Shown: in pieces, positions 11,731 to 23,929 of the stretch
How the letters are laid out: the number at the start of each line of letters is the position of its first letter
How positions within the stretch are numbered: position 1 is the first letter of the stretch
NCBI GenBank assembly: GCA_022393335.1
Contig: JAJEKB010020060.1
Span: 1 to 64,000, forward strand
Direction of reading: 5' to 3'
Length of the DNA stretch: 64,000 nucleotides
Source of the DNA: Macrotrachela quadricornifera
Lineage: Eukaryota > Rotifera > Eurotatoria > Philodinida > Philodinidae
Notes under the pieces: generated by a model
Database searches by the model: none
Told to the model about the DNA's origin: nothing
What the model saw: only the letters and a program-made list of their open reading frames with translations
Position numbers and translations under genes: made by a program

Positions 11731-13130
11731 TGAAACATCGCTGCGAGATCGTAATTATTTTTTTTGGAAATAACAAAGATTGAGATGCATGAATTCCTCA
11801 AAATCTGATTCAAAGAGGAGTAAAATCACAAAACTGATCGCCTTAAAGCTCGGATTCTCAAAATCTAATTGGATGAAAACCAGATTTTGGAAACTATTTC
11901 ATTGACTGAAAATTCGAACAGGTAGAGTCTAACTGATCAAAAGTTTTATATGAAAAGTTTGCTGGTGGCTAAGTTCTTAGAGTCAATATCTGATTCAGCG
12001 TTTTAGCGATGACTCAAGTCATCACTCTCTTTTGTGCGCGTGTTATTAAGCATATGATCTAGGATCACATTTTCCCTTTCCTTTCCTTTCTTCCTTTTCT
12101 TTTTCTTTTTCTTCTTGATTCATGATGCATGATGTATTATGCCAAAAATGTGATCATGTATCACATTTTTTCTCTTTTTTTTACTATACATACACCATTC
12201 TTTTTCACCTTGGAGAGAGTTTCTTTTGATTTTGTTGCTCAAACGCGATTTTTCTCTTCGAAAATAAAGCCTACGATACTCACACACTCACTCTCGTCCT
12301 CTCTCTTAGCCCTACAGACAGGCTAACACAGCGAAAGTCGTATACTGAAAATAACTGAGCAGTGATCTTTAAGCCGATGTTCTTTTGGCCCAGTGGCAAG
12401 CAAGCTTATTTTACTTTGTTCAATCCCCCCTTTCTCGACGATATATACCAGTCTTCGTTTCTACACTTCTGTTACTACTCACTTAAAAAGACATCAGATT
12501 TTGAAAGTAGAAGACAAAATAAAATTTCTTCATAATTATAACAATAGAGATCAGATCCTGTGTTTAAAGATTATTATTTTGTAGTCATTATGTAAGACAA
12601 GACTTGAAAATACTCTCACACATAACATATAATTGATAAATCCAAGAAAGTCATTTTTTCCTACACTACCCATGATTCTTATTATTAATGAATCACATTA
12701 AATTGCATGTTGTCTCGTTTCTTATTCTTCAAAGCTGAACTTCGGCTACTGTGATTCACTTGTTGCCTCCTATTCTTTGCTCATATCTAGTCCTTAAGAC
12801 CTACAAGAGTCCAACTTGAAGAATCTGAGTCATCATTCTCAACTTCATACGAAAATCTCCTAATCAGCACTTCATTGAAAACTCACTCATTGCAAAATCA
12901 TTATTTTTTTAAAAAAAACCTATCTTTAGCGAAAAAAATTATTTGAAAAAATTCAAAAACTAATAGTACCATTCATCCCCCGATCTCGGTTGCCTTTGGT
13001 CAAACATCAAGTGGCGAGTTGCCTTAAAGTTGTGAGTCTTCGACTAGTTTTCTTAAGAACATGTTTTTTTGACCTTTGACTCTGACACAAACACACACAA
13101 ACTGTTTTTTTGTATGACCCTCTTTTCAGT
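11731..13130. other. Unassigned sequence with a polypyrimidine tract
   Basis: A CCTTTCCTTTC / CTTTTTCTTTTTCTT tract lies at 12072-12115. A degenerate 115-bp-type unit lies near 12950-13010, and a hairpin end (GACCCTCTTTTCAGTCGAGG) near 13115-13137. No gene is supported. Confidence 0.45.
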
Positions 13131-13177
13131 CGAGGGAAAAAAACAAACATCTCGTATTTAATTATAGTAAGTCTTAC

Positions 13178-13917
13178 TGTTTCAAGTCGAGATTGTAAAT
13201 CTTCAATATTTTTTCGATATTTTTCTTCTTTTATATGTGTCTAAAAGAAAAAATTAAACAAAATCTTATAAAGATAAATATTAACTTTTCCTCCTGTGTG
13301 AATTGATGATTTCATTTGTAGATATGCGTGTCGAATATCTTGTTCAAGGGATGCAATACATCTAAAATAAAACAATAAAAAATTTTATAATCATTTTTTT
13401 TTGTATATAAACTAAACTCTTCAGCATGTTCAATTCGTTCTTGTAATTCTGTTAATTTATTTGTATACTATGCAAAAGAAAATAATATTTTTATTTTTAA
13501 ATAAAAAAAACAAAATTTTTACTTCATGAAAATGTTTATCTGTTTCAATATTACATTCTTTTGCTTTTCGTAACTCATCATCAAGATCAATTTCTTTATC
13601 TTTTACAGTTGTTAATTTTGTTTCTAGATTAGTACAAGTACTATAAGATAGAAAAAAAAGAAAAACTTAAATTTTGTTTTTTTTTGTATAGGTAAAGATA
13701 TCTGTCGTGCTGTTTCTGATACTTTAATAATATCAATTAATTGTGCTGTTAAATCATAAATTCGTGTTGTTGTTTTATCAAGATTAACTTCAATTAATTG
13801 TACTTGACGATGTAAATGAGATGCTTCTGTTTCAGCATTAATTCCATTTTGAATTTCGTTATCGAGTCCAGTATTAATTCGACGTTTTTCATCTATAATT
13901 TGAGGATATAACTGCAT
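13178..13917 (-). pseudogene. Tropomyosin-like coiled-coil gene fragment
   Basis: Five minus-strand exons can be read: 13911/13917-13702, 13640-13523, 13467-13418, 13361-13286 and 13240-13178, separated by introns of about 45-60 bases with GT-AG ends for the last three. The joined protein is continuous alpha-helical coiled coil. Segments such as HRQVQLIEVNLDK, ECNIETDKHFHE, LTELQERIEHAEE and EEKYRKNIEDLQSRL follow the order and spacing of the middle of tropomyosin, the actin-filament coiled coil. The usual first ~80 and last ~50 residues are missing. The exon at 13702 lacks a GT donor (the base context is CAG/ATATC), and both ends run into repeats. The upstream side is next to the TA-flanked element at 13988. 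I take it as a broken gene. A diverged coiled-coil paralogue is the main alternative. Confidence 0.6.
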
Positions 13918-13987
13918 GGAAATGAATCATTTTTTTAAAAATCTGTTCAAACTGACTAATTTCACGAAATTTCGGAGCGTTCCCATA

Positions 13988-16900
13988 CCCATGCAGACAT
14001 GAAAACGCCAAAAACGGCGTTTAAACATGTGAATATGTAAACCCGTTTAAACAGTTTCATTAGTCGCCAAAAACGCGTTTAAACGGTTTATGAAAAATTT
14101 ACTTTTAACACGTTTTATATGTTTAAACGCTTAGAGTGACTGAAATGTTGACTGTTTTAATAATTACTCTCACTATTGATAAACTGACTGGTTATATTTA
14201 AATTACCATTAGATTAATGTTAAATTGATATATACTTATTCTTTGAAAACAATACAAAGAATTTGTTTCTCATCAATTCGTCTTCTTTGATATTAAGACT
14301 AACAAGAAATTAATGCTGTTCAATTAAATCTACTCATTTTTATCTTCCGTTTCACTATTAGAATAAATGAAAAAAGGAACAGATACAAATAAGTAAACAA
14401 TAAAATGTAAACATGGTCTTAATATAAACGAAACCAAATACTTGAGAGAAAACTTCTCCGCACTGTTTTCAAGGAGTAAATACGTATCAATTTAACATTA
14501 ATCTAATGACATTTTGAATATAGCCGATCATTTATTAATGGTAATAAAACTTAATCGTTTACACTCATGTTTCATATTTCAAATTAGTGACAGATAACAT
14601 AGACTGATGCAGATTTAAAACATAGCGACTAACATAGGAATCGATTAAAAAAGGATAAAACACGATTTTATTTAATCAGCTTTTAATATATTAAAAACTA
14701 CACGCGAAATTTCTATAGTAGACAGATGTTCTTTTCGATTTTCATTAATAAATTTAATTTTGTTTGGATACCTTGTATACAAAGCAATAAATGATTTAAA
14801 TCAAACTATAAAAGATCCATTGTGAAATTAAGAAACTAGACTATGGTGAAAAAAGCTACTCAGTTATGTCAGATAGATAAGATGAAAATTTTTACGAAAC
14901 ACTTTAAAGCAAAAAAAAAATATCATATTCTCAACTAGATAAACAATGTGCTCAATTTTTTTCAATTCAATTCAAATAACATTGTCAGTTAGGTCTTACA
15001 TATTTATATCATACGCAAAACATGAAGACACCTAATGTATAGTGAAATGTCAGTAATTGACTACAATAATTGTTTAGAAAAGAAATATCGTATGAAATAT
15101 TTCATCAGTGAATGAATGATTAATCGATGTACTAAGCTTTCTAAATATTCAACTCATCGTTTGATTTACTCTTTTTCGTCGAACAAGAGATATCATACAT
15201 ATTGTACTCAATGTATTCTCTATATAGCAACTACTCGTATACTTCTTCAATTATACCAATTGCTCATTTACGTTACTTGTCAAGAAGCAGAAACTTATTA
15301 AAATAGATTCACAATATACCTCATTGTTTTATTGAAAACAGAATATGAAATAGATTTCTTTTTTTTGTAGCAAACTGCTACAATTTATTACTGACGTGTC
15401 CATGTGTTACATTTTACTAGTTGTCAAGACAAAATTTAATTATAATATCTAATTGTCAATGTTATTTTGAATAAATTCAAAAAAACTTGTTGTCGAGTTC
15501 ACTTAAGTCAGAGAGATAGACTGTACTAGTGACTTACACAAATAATTTATTCCAAAAAGTAAAACTTCAAACGTCTAAATTACTCGAAACCAGAAGACTA
15601 TTCCTTTTATTAATATTACTTTGTTTATAGTATGAAACTTTCTGAGGTGTATGATGTACAGCGACTATTAGCATGTTACAACTACATTTTCTATGTTTCA
15701 AATGAATCAAATTTATGTTCTTCGTTCCTTTTATATCACTATTCTTTTTTTTTGTTCGAAGACAAAGACTATCATTAACCAATAGAAATAAACCAATCAG
15801 ATAATTTTGACATAGAGAAAACAGAACACTAAAATAGAAAAGAAAAGAAAAAATAATGTTCAAGTGATTGCTTAAGTATAAAGAGATACGTTAATAATTC
15901 GATATATGGAGACAATGATAAAAATAGAATTATCTCTAGATAAAAATTTATTCTGAATAAAAACTATGAATGTTGTGTTTCGTTGAAAGAAAATATCTAA
16001 AAGACTAAAAATCCCGGTTATTCGTTCATTAATGGAATATAACTTGTTCTTAAAACATCATTTTGAAGTTATCAAATGAAACTTAGAAACAAGTTAATGA
16101 AAAAAAAACTATAGTCTGGTTGAAACATCAATCTAATAACTGACAATGCATTTTTGTAAAGTTTCAAGTGAGCATAGACATTTATGTCAGTCGATTATTT
16201 TGCATAGGTGCAAGACAGAGGTTGATATATATATATATATATGTATAGCTGCTTTTCATCTATACTGCTGTTCTCTCTTTCAAAACAATGTAAATATTAA
16301 AAAGAAAAAAATAGAATGATACAAAAAAATTAAATAAGTCCAATTAAATATACAGTACGTTTGAGTATGTATATAAAGATTGGCATCACATGTTTATCTT
16401 TCCTGTTCGTCTCATATCTTCATGTAAGTTCTTGAAGATCTATATTGTTTTATATTAATGTGATAATAGATATTTGTACAAATATGAGAAAGTAAACATA
16501 GCTGTTAGAAATAACAAATAACTTTTTTATTCAAAAAGGAAAGTAATATGCAAGAAGAGAACACAATGCCGTAGTGATAGCTAATTGTATAAGTTAACAC
16601 TGTATAAAGCTGTGTCATACTATTCAGAAAAATAATGTCATAGTGTAAAGCAATTATCAAAGTAGTCAATATAGAAATGTATTTTTCTAAGGATCCAAAG
16701 TAACATAAACCATTTTCATGAAAAATTTATGCAAAAAAAAACCAGTAATGTCAACAGATTTTCATAGATATTCTCAACTGTTTGCTTTTATCAATAATAT
16801 TCATGTAAAAAATTGAGAATATTTCGTTTACAAAGTGTTATTAGTGAAAGTGAATTTTGTATAAATATTATAAATTGTCATATTAATGCGTCATTGATCA

Positions 16901-17584
16901 AATATACAGTTTCATCACAAAGATATTGTTAAATAAAAAGTGTGTCTATTCTGATTTTTCTGACTAGTTTGACTTAAAAAATAAATTTCAAAGAAGAATA
17001 ATGGTGATCAAGGCTTGATTTAAATAGAAAGCAGTAATGTTTTAGCTTTGTCAGACCTGATCTTTTGCTATTTATCGGTAAAAGATGTAGGTTCTAACCA
17101 TCAGCTAACTATTATTTATAAGCAATAAATCGTAACATTTACTACTCGCTAGAAAATAATCAAACTGATTACTCACTATCTCATGTTATGTGGTTTAGAT
17201 ATATTCGACCAGATATAGGTGTCGCAGAATAGTTAAATTAAACAATCATACTCATTAATAACATATGAGTAACGCAGACTATCACTTACTAACAACTAGT
17301 AATTGATGATGTACGTTACTTACTGAGAACATAATAATAATATGAATTTCGTAATTTTGGTTTATCTTTAGATAACAGACATAAAACGGAAAAAACGTTG
17401 TTAAAGCATTTTTTCTGTAAAAACACGAAGTTGTGGCGTTTTAACATTTTTGATCCAGTTTGCTTGAAAATAAACAGTTATAACGATTTAAAAGTGAAAA
17501 ATTCAGTGATAAATATGTTTAAACGATGTAAACGCTTTGAAAACGCGTTTAAACGACTTTTTGACCGTTTAATGTCTGCCTGGG
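13988..17584. mobile_element. TA-flanked non-autonomous element, 3.6 kb
   Basis: The left end is CCCATGCAGACATGAAAAC and the right end, on the other strand, is CCCAGGCAGACATTAAACG. TA lies directly outside both ends (13986-13987 and 17585-17586). The first and last ~200 bp are full of AAACGCGTTTAAACG-type words, which act as subterminal repeats. The interior is AT-rich, with an (AT)n run near 16227-16242, and I see no transposase. The ends match the family of the much larger element at 54638-60229. Confidence 0.75.
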
Positions 17585-17586
17585 TA

Positions 17587-18590
17587 ATGTCGAGCCGCTG
17601 GAGACGCCAGTATCAGCCACAAAATATGAAACAATTCAGAAAATGAGTTATGTATTTTTTTCACAATTTCCATATAGATGACGCTGCAAAAATCTTTTTT
17701 TTTAAAATAAATTCCAAACTGTTTTTTTCTAAGTTAATCCAAATTTTTTTTACTAAATATTTTGAATTTAAATAGAAACATATGATCTTGACTCGTTTAT
17801 AGTCAAGTACTAAAACCATAGCCACTACGATCGTAAAACTACGGTTTGCTGACTGTATTATTTTAAAAAAACTGTGGTAAACTGCCGGTTATGATAAAAC
17901 CGATCCAAACCGGTGACATACCACCGGTTGTTATAGAGACGTTGAAAACCGGCCGTGGACCGCGTTATACCGACGGCTATTCGTGAGGCCACGGAAAACC
18001 GCCGGTTTGTATCATAAAGTGACGACATGGGTAACAATGCCATTCGATTCCCCGACCTCGATTACCTTTGATCAAACTTTATGAAAAACCATTTTTCTCA
18101 TAACTTCATTTTTATTGGTTACTGTTCCATCCAAGTGTGTAAATAAGGGGGTCAGTGGGCACACACTCCTCCAGCTTACGAAAAATTAATAGAAAATAAC
18201 TTTGTCTCATGAACGATTTGGTCCTTTGAGTTAAATGAGGTGTCAATTGGATAGAAAACAGTTTAATCTATAAATTCATTATACTCAGGGAGTAAGTTAT
18301 GGGATAAAAAAGTAGTATAAGCCAAAATCTGTGTAAATTCAGCGATATAGCATATTTCGAGAGGGAATATTTGGACTTTTCTCACGTGATGCACTAGACC
18401 CTGTATTTCTTTGTTTCTGTAAGACATAGATCTCATCACAACACATCCCTTGTCACTAAATTGCAAGGAGAAAATACAGGCGTGCGAAGCTAGCATGGGT
18501 CACATAGTATGCGCCCATAGCCGGTGATCACTGACTCTACTCTCAGAGTGATATAATATCTTTAAAAATCACAGAAATTTGAGTTTAGAT
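17587..18590. other. Unassigned sequence with ACCGG-rich patch
   Basis: At 17870-18005 several ACCGGT/ACCGGC words are spaced at irregular intervals, with both orientations present. A degenerate 115-bp-type unit follows at 18030-18110. I see no gene. Confidence 0.35.
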
Positions 18591-19252
18591 TTGTGTCCAG
18601 CTTGGCAAATTTAGTAAGAAGAGTTATTTTCGAATGAGTTTGTGTTTGTGTCTAACAGGTTTACGATCGTAAGCAACCTCATGAATTTGTAAGAGATATA
18701 TGATAGATACAAGCATCAGTATTTTCATAATAAATCACCAATATTAAGAACTATCGATTCGAGTTTTTACCTTTCGATAGTCCTTTCGACTAGCTACAAA
18801 ACCAGGTATTTGGGAAACTCCAAAATAATTGCTCATCTGAGACATACATAGGCAATTTCGTTTGAGGATAGAGTTTTTGTGCATTTTGGGACCTTGTTTA
18901 GGCAAATTTCACTTAAAAAACTACGATTTCATTCAAAACTAATATCATATTCGGAATCAGTGTTAAAAACTGAGTCGATTCATATATATCTAAAATATTT
19001 CTGAGAAAAAAATCCCTGTACTTCCCCTCAGGGATGGTCTGGTGAATAATGACAATTTTTTCGATAACTCAGCCATTTCTTGTCGGATCTTTCTCATCTT
19101 CTTCTCTCGACCGAGATATTGATGAGACAATTCTGTGCACAAAATGTTGAGCTCAATCGAATGTAATTGTAAAGAGTTATCGTGTAAACGGCCGGCCGGC
19201 CGGACACACTAACCAATTCTAGAGTGTACTCACTTTTTGAGTACACAAAAAA
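18590..19252 (+). mobile_element. Dispersed element with a 3' hairpin tail, copy A
   Basis: This stretch matches 46735-47005 continued by 48460-48872, so it is an uninterrupted copy of the element that the large palindrome split. Its last ~340 bp (from GATTTCATTCAAAACTAATA) end in a GGCCGGCCGG tract, ACACACTAACC, TTCTAGA and a perfect hairpin GTGTACTCA-ctttt-TGAGTACAC at 19225-19247. No coding capacity is apparent. The class is not certain. Confidence 0.7.
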
Positions 19253-19253
19253 G

Positions 19254-20410
19254 AAACACGTAATGAAGAACAACAGGATAGACATGCACCAGTTCCAGTT
19301 GACTGGGTCCCAGTCGGACTGGGTGCCAGTCGGACTGGGTCCCAGTCAGGACTGGTCCCAGTCAGGACTGGTCCCAGTCAGGACTGGGTACCAGTCGGAC
19401 TGGGTACCAGTCAGGACTGGGACCCAGTCAGGACTGGTACCCAGTTCTGACTGGGACCCAGTCCTGACTGGGTATTAACTTAGCTGAATTATATCATTCA
19501 ATGACTAGTACTTTTTATGTAATATATTTTTATAATTCGAATATGGAGTTGCTAAACTGTCGATGCGAAGTATAATATTAGTTTATTGGATGGTCATTTG
19601 TATTATCACATGTTCATTCGTTGCTATTTGTCAGAAAAATGGATAATTTATTATATGTTAATTATACTTTTGTCAGAAACGCAATCACCGACAGTTCTTT
19701 GCTAAATAGAATTCATTATTTTCCAAATTTTTTGGCCTTTTGATAACAACTTAGTGTCAAGCAGGAAGACAGAATTAACTATAATTACCAAAACATACTC
19801 TTAGTAAGGGATGAAAAAACGTAACCGTAAGTGATAAAAAGGTTATTTATCAGCGATACCATTAATAACAGCCTTGGAAATTGACTAGTCCACACTCATA
19901 ACAACCAGATAGCCATTTTTTCTGTGAATTTAAATTGAAGTTCTTTATTCAACAGATACATTTGCTATGCAGTTACATAGATATAATTTATCTCTAAGAA
20001 CCCAAGCAATGAGTGTTGTCGATATCCAACTACAAAAGAAGATAACTCAAAATAACAATATACACAGAGACCCAGTCCTGACTGGTACCCAGTCCGACTG
20101 GGACCCAGTCCTGACTGGGACCAGTCCTGATTGGTACCCAGTATGACTGGTACCCAGTCCTGACTGGGACCCAGTCGGACTGGTACCCAGTTCACCAGTC
20201 ATGACTGGGACTGGTGCATGTCTACAACAGGAGTCAACTGATCCTAATCCATCATCTACATCACCAAATGTTTGTTTCTAAAGAATGTATGATTTCATCT
20301 ACACTTAGTCAACGTGAAATATTATCGACATTAATCGATTTTTGCCACAAACCTTATTATCCTTTAATTGATTGTGTTTCGATTGAATTGAAAGATCATC
20401 CCAGCTCATG
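19254..20410 (+). pseudogene. Broken exon split by the hAT-like element
   Basis: Removing the element at 19279-20224 together with one 8-bp target copy joins the frame KETRNEEQQ directly to ESTDPNPSSTSPNVCF. That is a sensible polar coding stretch, then a TAA. After a shift of frame, SSTLSQREILSTLIDFCH and more follow to about 20410. The inserted element thus seems to have landed in coding sequence. I do not recognise the protein. The frame shift and stop show it is no longer functional. Confidence 0.5.
19279..20224. mobile_element. hAT-like MITE with minisatellite arms
   Basis: The inverted ends TAGACATGCACCAGT and ACTGGTGCATGTCTA bound 946 bp. Outside them lies an exact 8-bp duplication, CAACAGGA, at 19271-19278 and 20225-20232. 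This length and the short ends fit the hAT superfamily. Each arm (19290-19470 and 20065-20215) is an array of ~17-bp units alternating GGACTGGGTACCAGTC forms, each itself a small palindrome. The middle has no coding capacity. Confidence 0.88.
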
Positions 20411-20424
20411 TGAAAGAAAACGAC

Positions 20425-20489
20425 GCTGTAAACGGCTTTAAACGGTACAAAACGGCGAAAAGCGACTATCGTTTTCCTGCCGTTTTACA
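20425..20489. repeat. Short palindrome, CTGTAAACGGC ends
   Basis: CTGTAAACGGC at the left and GCCGTTTTACAG at the right bracket about 65 bp of TTAAACGG-type words. The words resemble the subterminal repeats of the TA-flanked element at 13988, so this may be a remnant or mini-derivative of that family. Confidence 0.45.
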
Positions 20490-21063
20490 GTATTATTATA
20501 TCGAATCATAAAAGATAATTTATCGCATGAGTACACATTGTCAGTTGATATATTAGTCATACTTCTTGTTGATTTTTATCTATTATTGTAAGGGCATTAT
20601 TTTGCAATATTTCTATGAAGCTCTTTCTTCGAATCGAGATGTATTTCATATCTTTCTTTTATTTTATTTATTATTAATGTGCGTCGCTAATCGAATTCTT
20701 TCGACTTTTTATATATCGATCGAAAGTTCCTATTCCGATACATTTAACGACATCACATATATCCTTTGAACCAATGTCTATTTCATATTATGCGATGATA
20801 AATACGATCTCGATTATCAAGCAATCGCGAAAAGTATATTTTTAGTATACCCTTCTTCTGTCGCTTTCCTTATAGAAAATCACCAAACACTTCGAGAATA
20901 GGCCGTATTCTTTAATATTATTTGAGTTGAGTTTATTGTTACAAATGAATGTGAAGAATCATTATCTTTTCAAACATTCTCTTTATTTATTTATAATTAA
21001 ATATTTTTTTAACTTCTTTTAGACCAAATAAAGCATAAAAAAAAATCTTAGGCGTTATATTTG
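20490..21063. other. Unassigned AT-rich sequence
   Basis: A frame at 20566-20769 is hydrophobic but has no recognisable motif, splice support or start context. I do not call a gene. Confidence 0.35.
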
Positions 21064-21067
21064 TTAA

Positions 21068-21549
21068 CCCTTTCACAATCGGTATGACAATAGTATAGTT
21101 TCGTGAAAGTTTTGTGCGATCTTTACTTCTTGGTATACCATACGACAATCTAAAACCTGGTCCAAGAGAACGTTCAACAAGCCAAACGAAGCGCAAACTT
21201 GCTGATCATAAGCTCAAAGAAATGTAAGGATCTGCTCGCGACGGTCGCAGATGCTGTGCCGGCTGCTATAAAAAAAAACAGAGAACAACAATCAAGAAAA
21301 GTGACCTATTGGGTAGCAAAGAATATAAAAATCTTCTGCTCTGACTGTGATAATTTTTTTGTCTTGAATTTTCTAATTAGAAGCAAAATGTTATGGAATA
21401 AAAAACTTAAGGAATGCCAAAGACAGGGAAGATAACAGACTATGTTTAACGTCCCGCCGAAGAAAAAAAGGAGAAGAAAGTGCTTTTCTATACAGTTTCT
21501 TCTTAGAGTATAGCGTGGCACATCGGTGGGTCACAGCGCGGTGAAAGAG
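21068..21549 (+). mobile_element. Internally deleted piggyBac element
   Basis: The ends are CCCTTTCAC at the left and, on the other strand, CTCTTTCAC at the right, with TTAA directly outside each (21064-21067 and 21550-21553). The 482-bp interior keeps the last part of a transposase gene (see 21140-21385). Ends, target site and content agree on piggyBac. Confidence 0.85.
21140..21385 (+). pseudogene. piggyBac transposase C-terminal Cys-rich remnant
   Basis: In one frame the sequence reads RERSTSQTKRKLADHKLKEM, a stop, then GRRCCAGCYKKKQR. A shift then gives KVTYWVAKNIKIFCSDCDNFF, and a further shift gives CLEF. The C-x2-C ... C-x2-C spacing after a basic stretch is that of the cysteine-rich C-terminal domain of piggyBac transposases, which contacts the terminal repeats. 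Two frame changes and a stop make it non-functional. The catalytic DDD core is deleted. Confidence 0.7.
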
Positions 21550-21553
21550 TTAA

Positions 21554-21818
21554 ACATTGTGTAGTTAATCCATTCTCTTTCTATACTCACAAGTAACGTT
21601 CATCGACTGTCGATTCACTTGGCCCTAGACTGACACAACAGGGATATCAATATAATTGCTCACAGATGTGAGCAGGGATTCAATATGTTTGGTTGCGTGT
21701 AACAGAATAACTTGGTTATACTGCTGATCTAGTAACTATAGTTGCAACAATTGCACAGAATATCATAAAGATCACTGCGTCATTATAATTGAAATTAATC
21801 CATCAGTACTGGTTAAAA
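21554..21818. other. Short shared word, partner near 25965
   Basis: AACGTTCATCGACTGTCGAT followed by GGCCCTAGACTG at 21596-21643 matches AACGTTCATCGAAGTTCGAT with GGCCCTAGACTG at 25964-26000. Nothing else is recognised. Confidence 0.45.
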
Positions 21819-21913
21819 ATGACCATGATTGTTTTATTATTTATTTTAACTGGATTGTTATTCAATGTTGTATCAATAACTAGGTGCTTTCTCAATGATT
21901 TAGAATTTTACAA
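21819..21913 (+). CDS. Candidate orphan first exon with signal peptide
   Basis: ATG at 21819 opens a frame whose first ~20 residues are strongly hydrophobic (MTMIVLLFILTGLLFNVVS), followed by a polar stretch with one Cys. It ends in a good donor, AA/GTGAGT, at 21914. This is what a first exon of a secreted or membrane protein looks like. I found no convincing next exon within the following kilobase, so it may be a relic or a chance frame. Confidence 0.3.
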
Positions 21914-22019
21914 GTGAGTTTGGATATCAAAATATGAAAAGCAGATCTCATATTCTTTAAATAATTTCATATGATTCTTTGTTTGAGTTTAAACTGCCGT
22001 TCTAAAAGCATTTTTCATA

Positions 22020-23195
22020 CCTAAGTAGATCTAAAAAAGCCTTCGATGGGCACGGTGAGTGCTCGAGAATCATTTCGATCTAATTTTTTCGGTTCTGTTC
22101 TAATGTGCACCTCTCGAAAAATCTAGTCGTTGGTCATCTACACCTTCGATGCCTTCGATCTTGGCTATTCGGCCAGTCGATTTTCTACGAGCGCTCGAAT
22201 TTCAGCAAGCATGAAAATATTCTGAAAGAACTGAAAAGTTCTCTCTTCTTTTCACTCATCTGGCTTTCTTTCGAGCGCTCCGATTCTATCGAAATAGCGA
22301 GTACTCGGTGAAAGAAACACATCTAAGTGCACTATTCGATCACTCGTTTCTTGTGTGCAATAGAAGCTTATTAAAATTATCAAAAATCAGTTATAAAGGT
22401 GTCGTTAGAAAAATCTTTGATACTTGGATATGATCGCTCATAATCTCAAAGTCAAATCTGCACTGGATTCTCTCATAAATTTCAAGCCACATACGAAAGA
22501 AGCCTAATCAAATGTATTGAAAATCTTTGAACTTTTTTATATTACTGTCTTAGAATTCGCTTCCATTTGAGATATCAATATCTTGAAAGTCGATTAATAT
22601 TCGCTATTATCAATGAGTGATCGATCTAAAGAAATATAGTATTATACGGTTTCCAGAAAAATAGTGTTCTCAGTCAGTTCTATGATTATTGATGATAGAC
22701 TGAACTATATTAACTAATTTTAAGTTTTTTTGTCATTAATTAATTCTTATCATTATTATATGAACATCTACTTTTCATGTCTCTTTCTCAAAGTAGTTTC
22801 ACAATATTTGGTTAATGTTAAATTATAAAATGTTGAGTTGCAAAAAATATTCTAGAAAATAACAATTGCCGTCTGACTAAATGAGTATATAAGAAAGAAG
22901 TTATATTCATGAAAAGCAAGACTCAAAATATAAAGAAAAAAAAAAGAAAGAAATATCGCGTATTGGATATATTGATAAAACATGTTTCTATAGTTAGAAG
23001 ATCAAGATATGTTTAGATCAACTCGTCAATGCATCGCTGATAATCGTAAGCACATATGTTCGAATCTAATTCTCCTCCTATTCTGAATATATGTTCGATA
23101 GGCATCGAGGACTCGATATACAGCCGTGCATATGCCGAAATTTTTTCTTTCTAACCTTTTTCCGAGCCCTCAAAAAACGTTTCGATTAGTTCTCC
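22020..23195. other. Unassigned sequence with GAGCGCTCGA words
   Basis: Around 22030-22310 many CTCGA and GAGCGCTC words recur in both orientations (22190 and 22273, for instance). They suggest an old inverted-repeat element related to the palindrome at 23196. No coding signal. Confidence 0.4.
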
Positions 23196-23416
23196 GATGC
23201 CCATCAAACGCTCAAATCGAGTGTTCGAAGTGACATTTTCCGATGGGTCGAGCACACGGCGATGGGTTATTCTATTTCGATATGTATGAACCCATCGAAA
23301 AAAATTCCGAGATTTTCAAGAAAGAATTAAAATGAGCTATTCAAATGACGCATCTCCGCGTGATCGACCCATTGGAAAATGTCACTCCCAACAGTTGATT
23401 TGAACGTTTGATGGAC
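23196..23416. mobile_element. Foldback element, ~75-bp arms
   Basis: CCCATCAAACG, AGTGACATTTTCC and GATGGGTCGA on the left are matched in reverse order by TCGACCCATTGG, AAAATGTCACT and CGTTTGATGG on the right. The arms are about 80% identical. No target duplication was identified. Confidence 0.65.
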
Positions 23417-23929
23417 ATTGAAAATATAATTCAAGGCATTGAAATACTCATCGACAGTCAGGTTGGGTATGGATATCGATATCGATGCCCAATCATGAGA
23501 AAAATACTACTCAAATACGAAAACCGTTTGCATCCGATATTATTAATTGTTATGTATATGACCGTTTGGCTGCTACTCTTTTACATAAAACTTTTTCATA
23601 TTTTATCGTGAACTAGAATGACATTGTAAATAACAATGCGAATTTTGATAATTATACTATTTAAGTGCTATTTCTATTCGAAAAAATTTGGTCACATTAT
23701 TCAAAGAATATGAGTTTTATTTATTATAAATTTATGTTCACATTCACTTATAAAATTCTAATTTATTGATAAAGCACCTGGTTATTGATGCAGCATTGAA
23801 CAACAATCCAATCAAAATAAATAATTAAACAATGATCGTCATTTTTAATCAATACTAGTCGAATAATTTAAATCATAGTAATTAGATGATTGTAATAGTC
23901 TTCTCCATATTTATCTGAACTACACTCGA

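Noticed and set aside
12072..12117. Polypyrimidine run as a possible regulatory or triplex-forming site
   Set aside because: Simple sequence of this length is common in AT-rich animal DNA and no gene start is nearby.
20566..20769. Hydrophobic frame that might be a membrane-receptor fragment
   Set aside because: The composition is what AT-rich DNA gives by chance, with no motif, start context or splice support.
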